Shown here piece after piece: positions 10,401-20,526 of a stretch of DNA of 64,000 nucleotides. A model generated the notes under the pieces. The model had not been told where the DNA came from. It did no database searches and worked only from the letters and a program-made list of their open reading frames with translations. This DNA comes from Limnomonas spitsbergensis. Lineage: Eukaryota > Chlorophyta > Chlorophyceae > Chlamydomonadales. Location: NCBI GenBank assembly GCA_037349105.1, contig JAYJMM010000094.1, forward strand, positions 2,542,001 to 2,606,000, read 5' to 3'. The first letter of the stretch is position 1. Each line of letters starts with the position of its first letter. The translations under genes were made by a program, and so were the position numbers.

Positions 10401-13400
10401 TTTGTGTACCCGATGGGACATGGAGGCTGCAGCACTTGTATTTGTGTACCCGATGGGGCTTGAATGGCGCTAGCTGTGGTTAAAAGGCTAAATCAACCAC
10501 CCATAGCTAGGGGAGGCAGACGGAGCAGGCAGCCGCACGGTCGGCATGGGAGGAAGAGGACAGCGGACACCCTATGGCGCATAGTGAGGGTTTGGTAGGT
10601 TGGGAATTGATGTATCGGGCACGTTAAGCATGTGTGATGCATGTCAGATGGGCCTGCCAGTGGCCCTAGTGATGACTGATAGGGTGGGTAGTCACACGAC
10701 TTAACACGACCGGCATGGAGGAGGATATTTTCTGACCCTATGGTGCCAAGTGAGGGGGAGGGAGCAGCTCTGGCTATGCTTCTTGGGGCACGGGTGCTGC
10801 AGGTTTCAGATTTATACAGCTCATCGAGGGCACCACGGGCCTGTCAGTGTTGAGAAGAACCTCAAACCTTGGGTCGCCAAGCAAGAAACTCGGCAGCTTG
10901 AGCTCCATGTCACAGGCTTCAGTTGTTTGCAGCCCTTCAGGTAGCAGATGTTTCTGGATGGACCCTGGGACTTTGAATGACACGCGAACATGAATGAAAT
11001 GCACGTCAACTAAGGGCGCGGAGGGATGAGTCCTGTCCTCCATGATCACTGGCAGCAGATCACCCTGAATCGCGCCCTGGTTCCAGGTCCCATCCAGCAC
11101 CATCTGCCGCCTGACGAGCTGTTAACACACGTCCCGGGCGCGGAGGGATCATGCCCAATGAGCTGTAAACACACACACGTCCCGGGCGCTGCAGGGCGGC
11201 CCTTGGGGAGGCAGGGGGGCACCACTATTACCTCAACCCACCCACCCACCTAATGATGTGTAGAGTGCACGTTCGCCAAAAGTTAAATGCCCTTCGTCTC
11301 TGAACCTCTAACCCTCCCCCCTGAACCCTGTCCAGGCCAGGTGTGTGGAGCGCACTCTCTGCTTTTGTTTGGTAGCCCTAAACCCTAAACCATGAACCCT
11401 GTCCTGGCCATATGTGTGGAGCGCACTTTCTGCTTATATTTGACAATCTTAAACCCTCCCCCCTGGACCCTGTCCAGGCCAGGTGTGTGGAGCGCACTCT
11501 CTGCTTTTGTTTGGTAGCCCTAAACCCTAAACCATGAACCCTGTCCTGGCCAGATGTGTGGAGCGCACTTTCTGCTTATATTTGGCAGCTTTAAACCCTA
11601 AACCTTAAACCCTGGACCCTGTCCTGTTCAGGTGTGTGGAGCAAATCTTCTGCTGCACCTTCTACCATCGCATTATGGAGGCAGATGCTGATCTCGGCTT
11701 GGTGCACAGGTGCGTGGTGTGAATGGTGTGAAATTCCAAATGCACAGGTGTGTGCCTGTGTTGTGTGAATGGTGTAAATTGTGAAATGCCAAGTGCACAG
11801 GTTTGTCATGTGAATGGTGTGAAATGCCAAGTGCACAGATGTGTAGTGTGAATGGTGTGAAAGGCTTGGTGCAAAGTCCTTCGGTTTCCAAGAAGGCGAT
11901 TTGGAATTACCCAGGCAAGCCACTTAGCGATCCTGATGTGACCTACCTAGGGTGCTGGCCAGGGGGGGGGCATCAGATGGGCCACGCGCAGACTCAATGA
12001 CAGCGATGCGGTGATTTGTAAACACGTTTCTTTCATTTTTAATTGCTCATGGGCTTTTCTGGTTTCCAGGAGTTCTGTGTTGAGGCGGCTGGCCCTCTCA
12101 CCCCCTCATAGCATTTGGAGGGGACTTTTGATCAAGCGCAGTGCAAACCATGGGTTCATGAACGAGTGGGTTTCTTTTTATTCGGGGCTTTTCCTCGTCC
12201 AGGAGATGGATATCCAGCCCAGCCCGGACATTGGGTGGACAAATTCACGCTGACACATGTGTTCCGCTCAGGACTAGTCGCCTTCTTTCCACTCTCTTGA
12301 AATGGAATGGTTTTATTTTCATTTTTGGGGATGGGTCGGATCATGAGGGGAGTTACAGGTGCCAGGCAGGCCCCTACGGATGCTCCAGATCTGGAGATCT
12401 GAACCAAGAACCATCTCACTCACCCACCCACCCACCCACCTACCTACCGGCCTGCCCGCGGCCACATCAGTACTTCCTCTGAGCTTCGCTCTCTCCAGGC
12501 GGTGCTCATTGTGGCCATGTGTGAAACAATATATAAATGATATGCCATATGGTGTGAATTAAGGAAGGCACCCGTTCGGCCGTAGCGCTAGGTAGGTTGC
12601 TATGTGTGAACCAGTGTTGATGAACCTCCCCGCCCACCTGCCCACTCCCAGGTATTCCCTCCGGGCGGGTGTCGCCTGTTGTGGTCGTGTGAACAACTGC
12701 TGCGGTGCCACCTGCTGCCGCCATGACCTCGTGATCGATGTGCTGGACCCGGAGGGCAAGCTGGTGGCAACGGTGCAAAAGACGTACGCGCCCACGGAGG
12801 GGGGTGCGGCGGCGTGCTGCCGCATGATGTACCTGTTTAGGTACGAGTTGGGAAGGTGGAGTCAAGAGGGCAACGGATGGGAGGTGTGGGGGGTCTAGAG
12901 GGCCGAGGGTGGGAGTTAGGTGCTCAGGGACAGGCTCTCGCCTGTATGTGTGTGGGGGGGGGCGTGAGGCAGGAGGTGGGAGGGTTGGATGAACACTGAC
13001 GACAAGGAGGAGAGCGTATATGATTTTGGGGACACAAGGCGGCCCTCCCACACTTCACCCCACCAGTACTCCAGAACTAACCAACCTAGACCAAACGCAA
13101 CCAGACCTGCCAAACTTTGACCCAACCCAACCAGACCTGCCCAACCTAGACCAGACCCAACCAGACCTGCCCAACCTAGACCAGCCCAGCGCACAAGGGG
13201 AGTTGGCAGGTGCAATCCTGAGCGTCTGCAAAGCAGACATCACTCGAGTGATCCCGAGCGCCTGCAAAGCAGACATCACTCCAGAATGGGCTATGCGGCT
13301 GTTCAGCTGTCGATCCGCCTACTGGCTGCCACCCCACCCACCTGTTGCAGCTCCCCCCGCAGGACCTGCATCATCGGGTTCTTGCCAGAAGTGATTGAGA

Positions 13401-13589
13401 CTTGGTGTGCCCTGCTGCCCACTGCACGAGACCCGGCTGTCACCCCTCCCTCCTTTGCTGCTGCTACCCCCTCGCAGCAATTATATCATCGAGTTCCCCC
13501 TAGAGGCGACTGCACCTCAGCGCGCCCTGCTGCTCACTGCAGTTTTCAATGTTGGATACCAGCTGTTTGAGCGCAAGGGCAGCGACTGA
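7484..13589 (+). CDS. Phospholipid scramblase family protein, six exons, complete
   Basis: Exons 7484-7739, 8427-8565, 9683-9817, 11632-11709, 12652-12840 and 13478-13589 join at GT-AG sites with matching phases, giving 302 codons and a stop. Recognisable blocks in order are GLVIRQTAQL near the start, LNLRSMTLHYSE, YRVERPFMLGGQCCCPLRMA, MVEEDFTPYGAK, CCRHDLVIDVLDPEGKLVAT, then NYIIEFPLEATAPQRALLLT and the end GYQLFERKGSD. This is the layout of the scramblase/Tubby-like beta-barrel family: cysteine-rich membrane-associated proteins, one hydrophobic segment near the C-terminus (RALLLTAVFNVGY). Their scramblase activity is debated and they may act as lipid-binding regulators. The start could instead be the ATG at 7532; the frame is closed by a stop just upstream of 7457. 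Introns 2, 3, 4 and the 3' flank contain copies of adjacent exon edges. Confidence 0.9.
7962..8150. repeat. 14-bp minisatellite CCTAGGCATTATAC, about 13 copies
   Basis: Tandem 14-bp units with variants CCTAGGCATAATAC, CGTAGGCATAATAC and a few decayed copies at the 3' edge. The array is in scramblase intron 1. Confidence 0.92.
8230..8390 (-). repeat. Inverted repeat arm 2 (partner 6571-6730)
   Basis: Rich in CATGCACCATGC-type words and co-linear in reverse complement with 6571-6730. It lies in intron 1 of the scramblase gene. Transcribed together, the arms could pair; an old pair of inverted mobile-element copies is equally possible. Confidence 0.65.
8655..8715 (+). repeat. Degenerate copy of scramblase exon 2 end plus donor
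   Basis: GAGCAGGGGGCAAGCGGGGG followed by GGTCCACACAG matches the exon 2 end GAGCGGGGGGCAAGCAG with donor GTGGGTCCGCACAG. The copy lies about 130 bases downstream, inside intron 2. Confidence 0.7.
9852..10455. repeat. 40-bp minisatellite, 15 copies, in scramblase intron 3
   Basis: Near-identical 40-bp units containing GGACATGGAGGCTGCAGCAC then TTGTATTTGTGTACCCGATG. The only recurrent variant is TTGTAGTTGT. All frames on both strands stay open because the unit lacks stops, producing spurious ORFs of up to 248 codons. Confidence 0.97.
10505..10760 (+). repeat. Two degenerate copies of scramblase exon 3 end plus donor
   Basis: Exon 3 ends with GAGGAGGACTTCACACCTTA and CGGTGCCAA, donor GTGAGG. 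Around 10511-10588 the same order of words recurs (GCAGACGGAGCAGGCAGCCG, ACACCCTATGGCGCATAGTG), and again around 10683-10755 (ATGGAGGAGGATATTTTCTG, CCTATGGTGCCAAGTGAGGG). Both are inside intron 3, beyond the 40-bp array. Confidence 0.75.
11330..11631 (+). repeat. About 71-bp repeats carrying scramblase exon 4 acceptor copies
   Basis: Four units contain a form of CAGGTGTGTGGAGCGCACTC plus an AACCCTAAACC-rich tail. The true exon 4 at 11632 begins GTGTGTGGAGCAAATCTTCTG after CAG. The tail includes CCCTAAACCCTAAACC, which resembles plant-type telomere repeat but forms no long run. Confidence 0.8.
11710..11885 (+). repeat. Tandem copies of scramblase exon 4 end plus donor
   Basis: The exon ends CTTGGTGCACAG with donor GTGCGTGGTGTGAATGGTGT. 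Forms such as AAGTGCACAG with GTTTGTCATGTGAATGGTGT, and AGTGCACAGATGTGTAGTGT, follow in the intron at roughly 40-60 bp spacing. Confidence 0.75.
13078..13190. repeat. Short CCAACCTAGACC/CCAGACCTGCC tandem repeat
   Basis: Four imperfect units built from AACCTAGACCAGACCCAACC and AGACCTGCCC lie in scramblase intron 5. A two-copy repeat of GAGCG(T/C)CTGCAAAGCAGACATC follows at 13220-13285. Confidence 0.85.
13350..13440 (+). repeat. Degenerate copy of the scramblase last exon start
   Basis: CCGCAGGACCTGCATCATCG followed by GTTCTTGCCAG and CCCTGCTGCCCACTGCA parallels the true exon 6 (CGCAGCAATTATATCATCGA, CCCTGCTGCTCACTGCAGT). The frame is broken. It lies just upstream of the true acceptor. Confidence 0.75.
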
Positions 13590-15315
13590 TGACGAGAGCG
13601 TGAGGCCAGCTGTTGATGAGCAGGGTGTCACGGTGATGGTGTGGAGCGACCTGCTGCTCTCTTCAGTCTTCTATGTTGGGTATCAGCCGTTTGACTGCAA
13701 GGGCAGCGAATGGAGAGCAAGGTGTCACGGTAATGGATGAGGAGCTCCCTCCTGCTTACTGCATTCTTTTGTGTTGGGTATTACCCCTATGACCGCAAGG
13801 GCGGCAAGTGGAGAGCAGGGTGTCACAGTGATGGATGAGGAGCACCCTCCTGCTTACTGCAGTCTTTTGTGTTGGGTATCAGCCGTTTGACCGCAAGGGC
13901 AGCGAATGGAGAGCAGGGTGTCACGGTAATGGATGAGGAGCTCCCTCCTGCTTACTGCAGTCTTTTGTGTTGGGTATCAGCCTTATGACGGCAAGGGCTG
14001 CAAGTGGAGAGCAGGGTGTCACAGTGATGGATGAGGAGCACCCTCCTGCTTACTGCAGTCTTTTGTGTTGGGTATCAGCCTTATGACGGCAAGGGCTGCA
14101 AGTGGAGAGCAGGGTGTCACAGTGATGGATGAGGAGCACCCTCCTGCTTACTGCAGTCTTTTGTGTTGGGTATCAGCCTTATGACGGCAAGGGCGGCAAG
14201 TGGAGAGCAGGGTGTCACAGTGATGGATGAGGAACACCCTCCTGCTTACTGCAGTCTTTTGTGTTGGATATCAGCCGTTTGACCGCAAGGGCAGCGAATG
14301 GAGAGCAGGGTGTCACAGTGATAGATGAGGAGCACCCTTCTGCTTACTGCAGTCTTTTGTGTTGGGTATCAGCCTTATGACGGCAAGGGCGGCAAGTGGA
14401 CAGCAGGGTGTCACAGTGATAGATGAGGAGCACCCTTCTGCTTACTGCAGTCTTTTGTGTTGGGTATCAGCCTTATGACGGCAAGGGCGGCAAGTGGAGA
14501 GCAGGGTGTCACAGTGATGGATGAGGAGCACCCTTCTGCTTACTGCAGTCTTTTGTGTTGGGTATCAGCCTTATGACGGCAAGGGCTGCAAGTGGAGAGC
14601 AGGGTGTCACAGTGATAGACGAGGAGCACCCTCCTGCTTACTGCAGTCTTTTGTGTTGGGTATCAGCCTTATGACGGCAAGGGCGGCAAATGGAGAGCAG
14701 GGTGTCACAGTGATGGATGAGGAACACCCTCCTGCTTACTGCAGTCTTTTGTGTTGGATATCAGCCGTTTGACCGCAAGGGCAGCGAATGGAGAGCAGGG
14801 TGTCACAGTGATAGATGAGGAGCACCCTTCTGCTTACTGCAGTCTTTTGTGTTGGGTATCAGCCTTATGACGGCAAGGGCGGCAAGTGGAGAGCAGGGTG
14901 TCACAGTGATGGATGAGGAACACCCTCCTGCTTACTGCAGTCTTTTGTGTTGGGTATCAGCCTTATGACGGCAAGGGCGGCAAGTGGAGAGCAGGGTGTC
15001 ACAGTGATAGATGAGGAGCACCCTTCTGCTTACTGCAGTCTTTTGTGTTGGGTATCAGCCTTATGACGGCAAGGGTGGCAAGTGGAGAGCAGGGTGTCAC
15101 AGTGATGGATGAGGAGCACCCTTCTGCTTACTGCAGTCTTTTGTGTTGGGTATCAGCCTTATGACGGCAAGGGCGGCAAGTGGAGAGCAGGGTATCACAG
15201 TGATAGATGAGGAGCACCCTCCTGCTTACTGCAGTCTTTTGTGTTGGGTATCAGCCTTATGACGGCAAGGGCGGCAAGTGGAGAGCAGGGTGTCACAGTG
15301 ATAGATGAGGAGTAT
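13590..15315 (+). repeat. 98-bp minisatellite derived from the scramblase terminal exon, about 17 copies
   Basis: Each unit contains CTGCTTACTGCAGTCTTTTG, TGTTGGGTATCAGCC and GGCAAGGGCGGCAAGTGGAG. This corresponds to the true last-exon words CTGCTCACTGCAGTTTTCAA, TGTTGGATACCAGC and GCAAGGGCAGCGACTGA. The first unit is the closest to the exon and later units are more uniform. The array sits directly after the stop codon, so it is expected to be 3' UTR or downstream flank. Confidence 0.93.
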
Positions 15316-17640
15316 GCTCTTTTGGGAGGGATTCAATGCTGCCTATCAGCTGTTTAAAAACAGGGCTGTGGTAGATGAAAATAGCGCATAGAGGGTCACT
15401 CAAAATAAAAAGGCCCTTTGGAGGCAAATCCTGTACCCCTTATTGTGCGGCTCCATGTACAGTAAGGCTTAATACTGTTTGATGGTCACCGGTACACTAC
15501 AGTACCGCCCCCTTTCGTGTGTACTGTACCCGTACCTTTTGACAGTGATGTACTTCTGTACCAGGTAACCCTGAGTGCAAGGGCTGTTGCTTCCTTAGTG
15601 CCCACGTAAATTAATGAATACGCGAACAAGCTTGTGGGTTGATAAAGCCGCCCATTTTGGCCATTTAGGCCAAAGCGATGGTCATATTTCCCAAAGGCAT
15701 TTGATCAAAAGCGATCTTCCCATCACTTGGTAGTGTGTTGGGGGGGGTAGGAGCCTAGGTGCTGGGCTTCCTTCCACTACCAAGGGCTGGTCAATAATGT
15801 ACAGGATTCCTTTGGGGGGTCTACCAGATTGGAACAGTCTGCACCTTTTTATGTTGTGACACCACGTCCAGTTGTTTGGCTGGGGTTTGTCTGTTGCCTT
15901 ACGGCACACCTGTGCCAGGACGGGGCTATTGGCTGGTAGGAGGCTCAGGGGGGCCCTGTTTGATCTTGTTCTTTACACGACCAGACTGGTGGAGGTCCTT
16001 GTGGGTAAAAGGGTCTGCCAGTTCAAATATTTGTTTTGTAACGTCCGCTACCGGAAGTCTTTTCTGTGCACAAGTTCCATTGGCTCTCTTGGCGCCCAAT
16101 GGTCTCAAGTTGATTCCTGATGCATTCCTACCCTCCAAATTGTAATGGTGCATGTTGCGAGCATCGCTTCAAATCCCATCAGAAGTGCTCAAGTAGTCAA
16201 GCTTCAACTGGTAACAAGCTATTGTCATGTTTCATCATGTCCTCCTGACAAATATTATTGGAGGTGTCATAGGTTGGTCTACAGATGCTTGCACTCTGAT
16301 ATATCTGTAAATGCTTTGGCCTTGCTGACGCCTTCATAGTTCATACCTGTACCGGTAGCCCAAATGGAGGGCACGTTTTCTTGGCGAGGTCCTCTGGTAC
16401 AAGTAGGATGTTTAAAGGCAAAAAAACTTAAATCATTTGTTATCTTATTTATTGTGCCTTAGTCATGTAGCTTGCAGGATTTTCTTGATGCCCAGTGACC
16501 TTCTCCGCACCCTAAGTTTTTTGTGAACATACATGCGAGTCAGAGATTCTGTTATGCACACTGTGTACAACATGCCCCAGCTAGTAACAGCGACACGTAC
16601 CACACAAAAACAATTCAGGTACCCTGAAATAATTTGCCTCAGCCCTCAGGCCCGCATGCATGCCAGGTGATGGCCATCACCATTTCAGGTCCCAACCAAT
16701 TAAACCAATTTACAACCTTCTGTTACGGTATATGATAAATCCTTGTTGTGCATTAGAATCAACACCAGGAGACAGTCACAACAATCGTTAAAGGGACTAT
16801 CTGCTATTCTTAACAGGAAAATCATGTTCCAGTCATACAGGTTACACTATCAATCTGTCACAAAAATGACAGAACCACCGTGCAACCTGCACAACGGAAA
16901 CTAGCAGTAAACACGATGACAACCTGTACTTGTGTCATGTACGGCAGTAACAGCCAAATGGCTGTACCTGCAAACCTAAGGATGGCGTAGCTTGCTTTGT
17001 TTCTTTCCTAAATAATGAAAGTACCTGCCACGCCTGGCAAGATGACGCTTGTCAACTAAGGAGAACAGCAGCATTGAGTTTGAACAACTGCATGCCGCCA
17101 CAATATACAACAAAGCAGCACATGTACCACGCATGAGTTTAATGGTTCCAGCTATGTCTAACAATAAAACATACTGCCCTGGCTCAGAGTCTTGAAAGCT
17201 GCAAATGACAAGGCCTCCTTGCGGCCTGCTGGGCTGTCTAATAAAATTATATGAGGCCTTCTGAGCACTACATGAATCATCTGCGGGCATGATAGTTAAT
17301 AACCAAAAATATGTAACTGAGAAATAAATTACGCAGCAATCTGCGGGCTGCCTGAACTCTTCGCTTTTTCACAAGTCTCAACTCTCAAGTGCATTTTTCT
17401 ACCAGATATCCCCACCACATAAAAACAGGACCAGATGCAAAAACCTTGTTCCTAACTCTTTGGGCCCAAATAATGGGGGTAGGCCCTCAGAGATCGTCGT
17501 CGCAGATCGCAACATGTATGCACACGTCACGACCTATCTCGATGACGAAGCTAAAATAACTGTTCGGTCATCGCTGGATGACAAATGTTCCCTAAAGTTT
17601 TCACACAGTCACTCATGAGGAGGGCCATGCTGCCCATGCA
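15316..17640. other. Convergent intergenic stretch, no gene resolved
   Basis: Lower in GC than the genic parts. It lies between the 3' side of the plus-strand scramblase gene and the 3' side of the minus-strand glutamine-rich gene. ORFs at 15872-16145 (+), 15926-16153 (-) and 16976-17290 (-) have no splice-supported continuation or recognisable domain. Remnants of mobile elements are possible but I could not name a family. Confidence 0.5.
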
Positions 17641-17791
17641 TGCTACCTATGACCAATCATCACCGTGGCCAGTTGCATGGTAACGGCACAGAAGCGGCTT
17701 CAGCCCATGCTGCACTGCTTCCTGAACACTTACTCTCCGCCGCGGGCATTTTTTTCTTCTTTTGTTTGCCAGTTGCAGCCATATCCTGGCC

Positions 17792-20526
17792 TCACATCCG
17801 TTGTCTCTTGGCCTCTCTTGTTTGGAACAAAATATACTCGTCAGACCCCTCTGCCCCCCGAATCGCCCACGAAATACAGGCACCATCGGCCAGTGGCTCG
17901 GCGTCTCCCGGCAGGCTGTCTTCTGACAGAAGCCCCTGTAGGAGGGAGCTCAGAGGCTGGAGAGGAGGGTAGTACTTGGGGTCGTAATACTTGGTATCAA
18001 AGTTGTGCTGCTGATACAACAGATGCTGCTGCTGCTCAACCTCCTCCTGCAGAAACTGCTGCTGCTGAAGCTGCTCCCGCTGCCACTGCTGCTGCTGCTG
18101 AGTATTGCAGGCTGTTTGAGCTAGGTCAGGGCGGGGAGCAAAAGGCCCCCCGGGATGCTGCTGCACCGAGTTCTGGAGCAGACAGCTACCCTCAGTATCA
18201 GGGGATGCAGCGCATGCTACTACCAGACTCTGCCCCCCCTGCTTTAGTGTGTATGCCGCCTCAGCGCTGCTTAGAGTAGACGAGGGGCTGCTGGGCCAGG
18301 TGCACAGCGGCGGCCTGGCAGGGGGAGTGATGGAGAGCATGGGCCCGGCTGGCTGCTGCAGGGCAAAGCTAGCTGGCCGCTGCAGGGCAAAGCTAGCTGG
18401 CTCCTGGAGGTAAGCTGGTTCCTGATGCAGAGCTATGCTGGCTGGGTCCTGGTGCAAGGTGAAGTTGGTGGGGTCCTGAAAGCACCGGGACGACGATGGC
18501 TGCTTACCCCCTGAAGCTACCTGGGGTTCGGCAACTCGAAAACCAAAGGAGGCCAGGTGCTGCTGCCAGCTTTGCGTGCGGACTGAGCTCGGGCCCCGTC
18601 GGGCGCCGCCTGCCGCCGCTGCCAGCGGGCCTCGTCCGCCCAGCATCCGCCCTGAGGTGCCCCTGAGGCTGTGGATGCTGGTGACTATCCTGGTGCAAGA
18701 GAGGCCATCCTCAAACGCTGGGTCCGAGGGAGCCTGTGGGGGGACATGGATGTGATGATATCAGTTTTTTGCTGTTTTTAGTACCGTTCACCAGTTCAAT
18801 ATTTAATCATTCAGTATTGGGATAAAGACTGGAACCAGAAAAAAAACCCGTTTTCATACTTTTTTCATCCACAGGGCAATGCCGACCATGAACTTGAGCT
18901 ACAACTGAAACAGGCCTAGACATAATTTATGAATTATGATGTGGTTTTAACCTATACCGGTGCCTGAACTGATAATGATATAATTTGGAAGAGGCCTGCC
19001 ATTGCGACGATGCATGTTCTTATCCCGGAACCGGGACATCAAGCAGATGAAATCCTAACGTGGGGTTCAAGGGGGGAACTTGATGCTAGAAACCGGCTTG
19101 CGTTTGAAAAAGGGTTCAGGTACAGGGAGCTCATGCAGGAGTGTAGAAGGCTCCCAGATTCGCGTTGCTGGCCTCATCAGAGTCTCCTCTTTATTGTAGG
19201 GCGCATCCGACCACTTGGGGGGCTGCCGGGTAGAGCCACCAGTGAGCCGATGGGGACCAAATCTTTAACGACCCTGATGAGACTGAAATGCAGCTCCAGC
19301 ACGCTTAACTAAAGAGTGCAACTGCTATGGCCAATGTTCAAGCCACACACTGTACTTCATCAGTTTGAGCAAAGGCAACGCCATCTAAATAATATGCATC
19401 CATCGTGACCTCACTTAATGACATGCAACAAAAAACTGTACCGGCATAATTTGTCTCCTGCACCACCAACTGCTGCTATACTCTGTCAACAACACAGCTA
19501 ATCAGCTTCTCATCTCTACTGTCAGCGGATAAACCGTAGCAGCGCCACATCGCCGCATTGTCACAGCTCTGCAACCCCATAGTCATCACCTCAACCATGT
19601 CAGCGGCACAACTAGTCAGCTTCTCACTAGCGCAACCTTACAACCGTATCATCGGTACAGCTAGGCAGATTCTCACTTACGGAACCTTGCCACCATATCA
19701 TCGACTCCGCTCGTCAGCTTCTCACCTCCCCTCTCAGCCGCTCCACCATGATGTCATCCGCACCAGGACAGCCCAGCTGCTGCTCCTGTTGACCAACAAG
19801 CTGCTGGAGTCGGGACCCAGAAGTCACGACCCAGTGCCCGCTTGATATGCCGCATGAGGGAGACAAGCAAAGGAGGCCTGACGCAGTAGGTGGAGGGGCA
19901 GCTGAGGCAGCAGCAGAAACCCAATGCACTTCATCAGCGCATCTGCTCATGCCACACGAGAGTGTCAAGGGAAGCGGATCCTGAGACCTGCTACTGCCAG
20001 CTGCCACCTCTGCTGTTGCTGCTTTCTGCAGTTGCCCCTGCTGCTGTTGCTGTTGTTGTGTCTCCTGCTGGTGCTGGTGCTGCTCCTGCTGCCCTCTGCT
20101 GTATGTGACCTCTGCAGCACCTTGCACCTGACGGCACTCTGGTTGCAGGCCTGCTACAGCATCAGCAGAAGTAGAAGCTGGAGCAGGAGCATCATAGGAA
20201 GCAGCAGAAACCCAAAGCACTGTTTCAGTGCATCGGACCAGAGGCTGGCTGTTGAGGTGATGCGGACCACATTGAAGCAAAGGTAAGGGTGCTGCCATCG
20301 CTTCAATATATCGGACCAGTGGCCGGCTGTTGGAGTGGTGAGGATTTTGCGGTTGCATGCTGATCTTCTCTGCTGCGAAGCTAGCTTCGCCCACCCACAG
20401 CAGGGGAAGTGGTGACAGGGCAACTTTCAGCATTCTTGTGCCACTGCAATCTCCTGCCGCCTCGGGACATCCTGTTGCTCCTGGTGCTTGCTGGCCCTCA
20501 TGGTACCGCACATGGCCGGTTGGGCC
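17792..20526 (-). CDS. Glutamine-rich protein of unknown function, partial model
   Basis: Two long exons, 20526-19726 (267 codons) and 18733-17792 (313 codons plus TGA), joined in phase 0 at GT-AG sites. The first follows TTTTCGCAG, ends at GAG with donor GTGAGA, and holds a Q-rich tract with a run of seven glutamines plus two imperfect HHxNSxPLVR repeats. The second begins APSDPAFEDGLSCTRIVTSI, has Q clusters (TQQQQQWQREQLQQQQ) and the motif FDTKYYDPKYYPPL, and ends EYILFQTREAKRQRM. Low-complexity Q/A/S/P composition with a basic end is common in algal regulatory proteins, but no domain was recognised. The 5' exons and start codon were not found. The TGA at 17792-17794 overlaps a good donor (GTGAGG), and the same frame stays open for about 47 codons beyond it, so the 3' end is uncertain. 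Confidence 0.6.
19200..19320 (+). repeat. Dispersed GGGGACCAAATCTT repeat, copy
   Basis: CCACTTGGGGGGCTGCC and GCCGATGGGGACCAAATCTT match 27745-27800 (CCACTTGGAAGGCACC, GCCGATGGGGACCAAATCTT). Confidence 0.5.
19485..19725 (-). repeat. Three copies of the donor region of exon 20526-19726
   Basis: On the plus strand GTCAGCTTCTCACCTCCCCT at the true exon edge is echoed by ATCAGCTTCTCATCTCTACT (about 19500), GTCAGCTTCTCACTAGCGCA (about 19615) and GGCAGATTCTCACTTACGGA (about 19668). The two nearest copies are spaced about 50 bases, inside the downstream intron. Confidence 0.7.

Noticed and set aside
9799..10473. ORFs of 198-248 codons in several frames on both strands
   Set aside because: The 40-bp unit is not a multiple of three and lacks stops in all frames; these cross a scramblase intron.
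15872..16153. Overlapping ORFs as a retrotransposon remnant
   Set aside because: No reverse transcriptase, integrase or gag motif could be identified on either strand.
17738..17785. MAATGKQKKKKMPAAE plus GTAAGT as the first exon of a new gene
   Set aside because: No following exon was found at lower coordinates; kept only as an alternative in the TGA finding.
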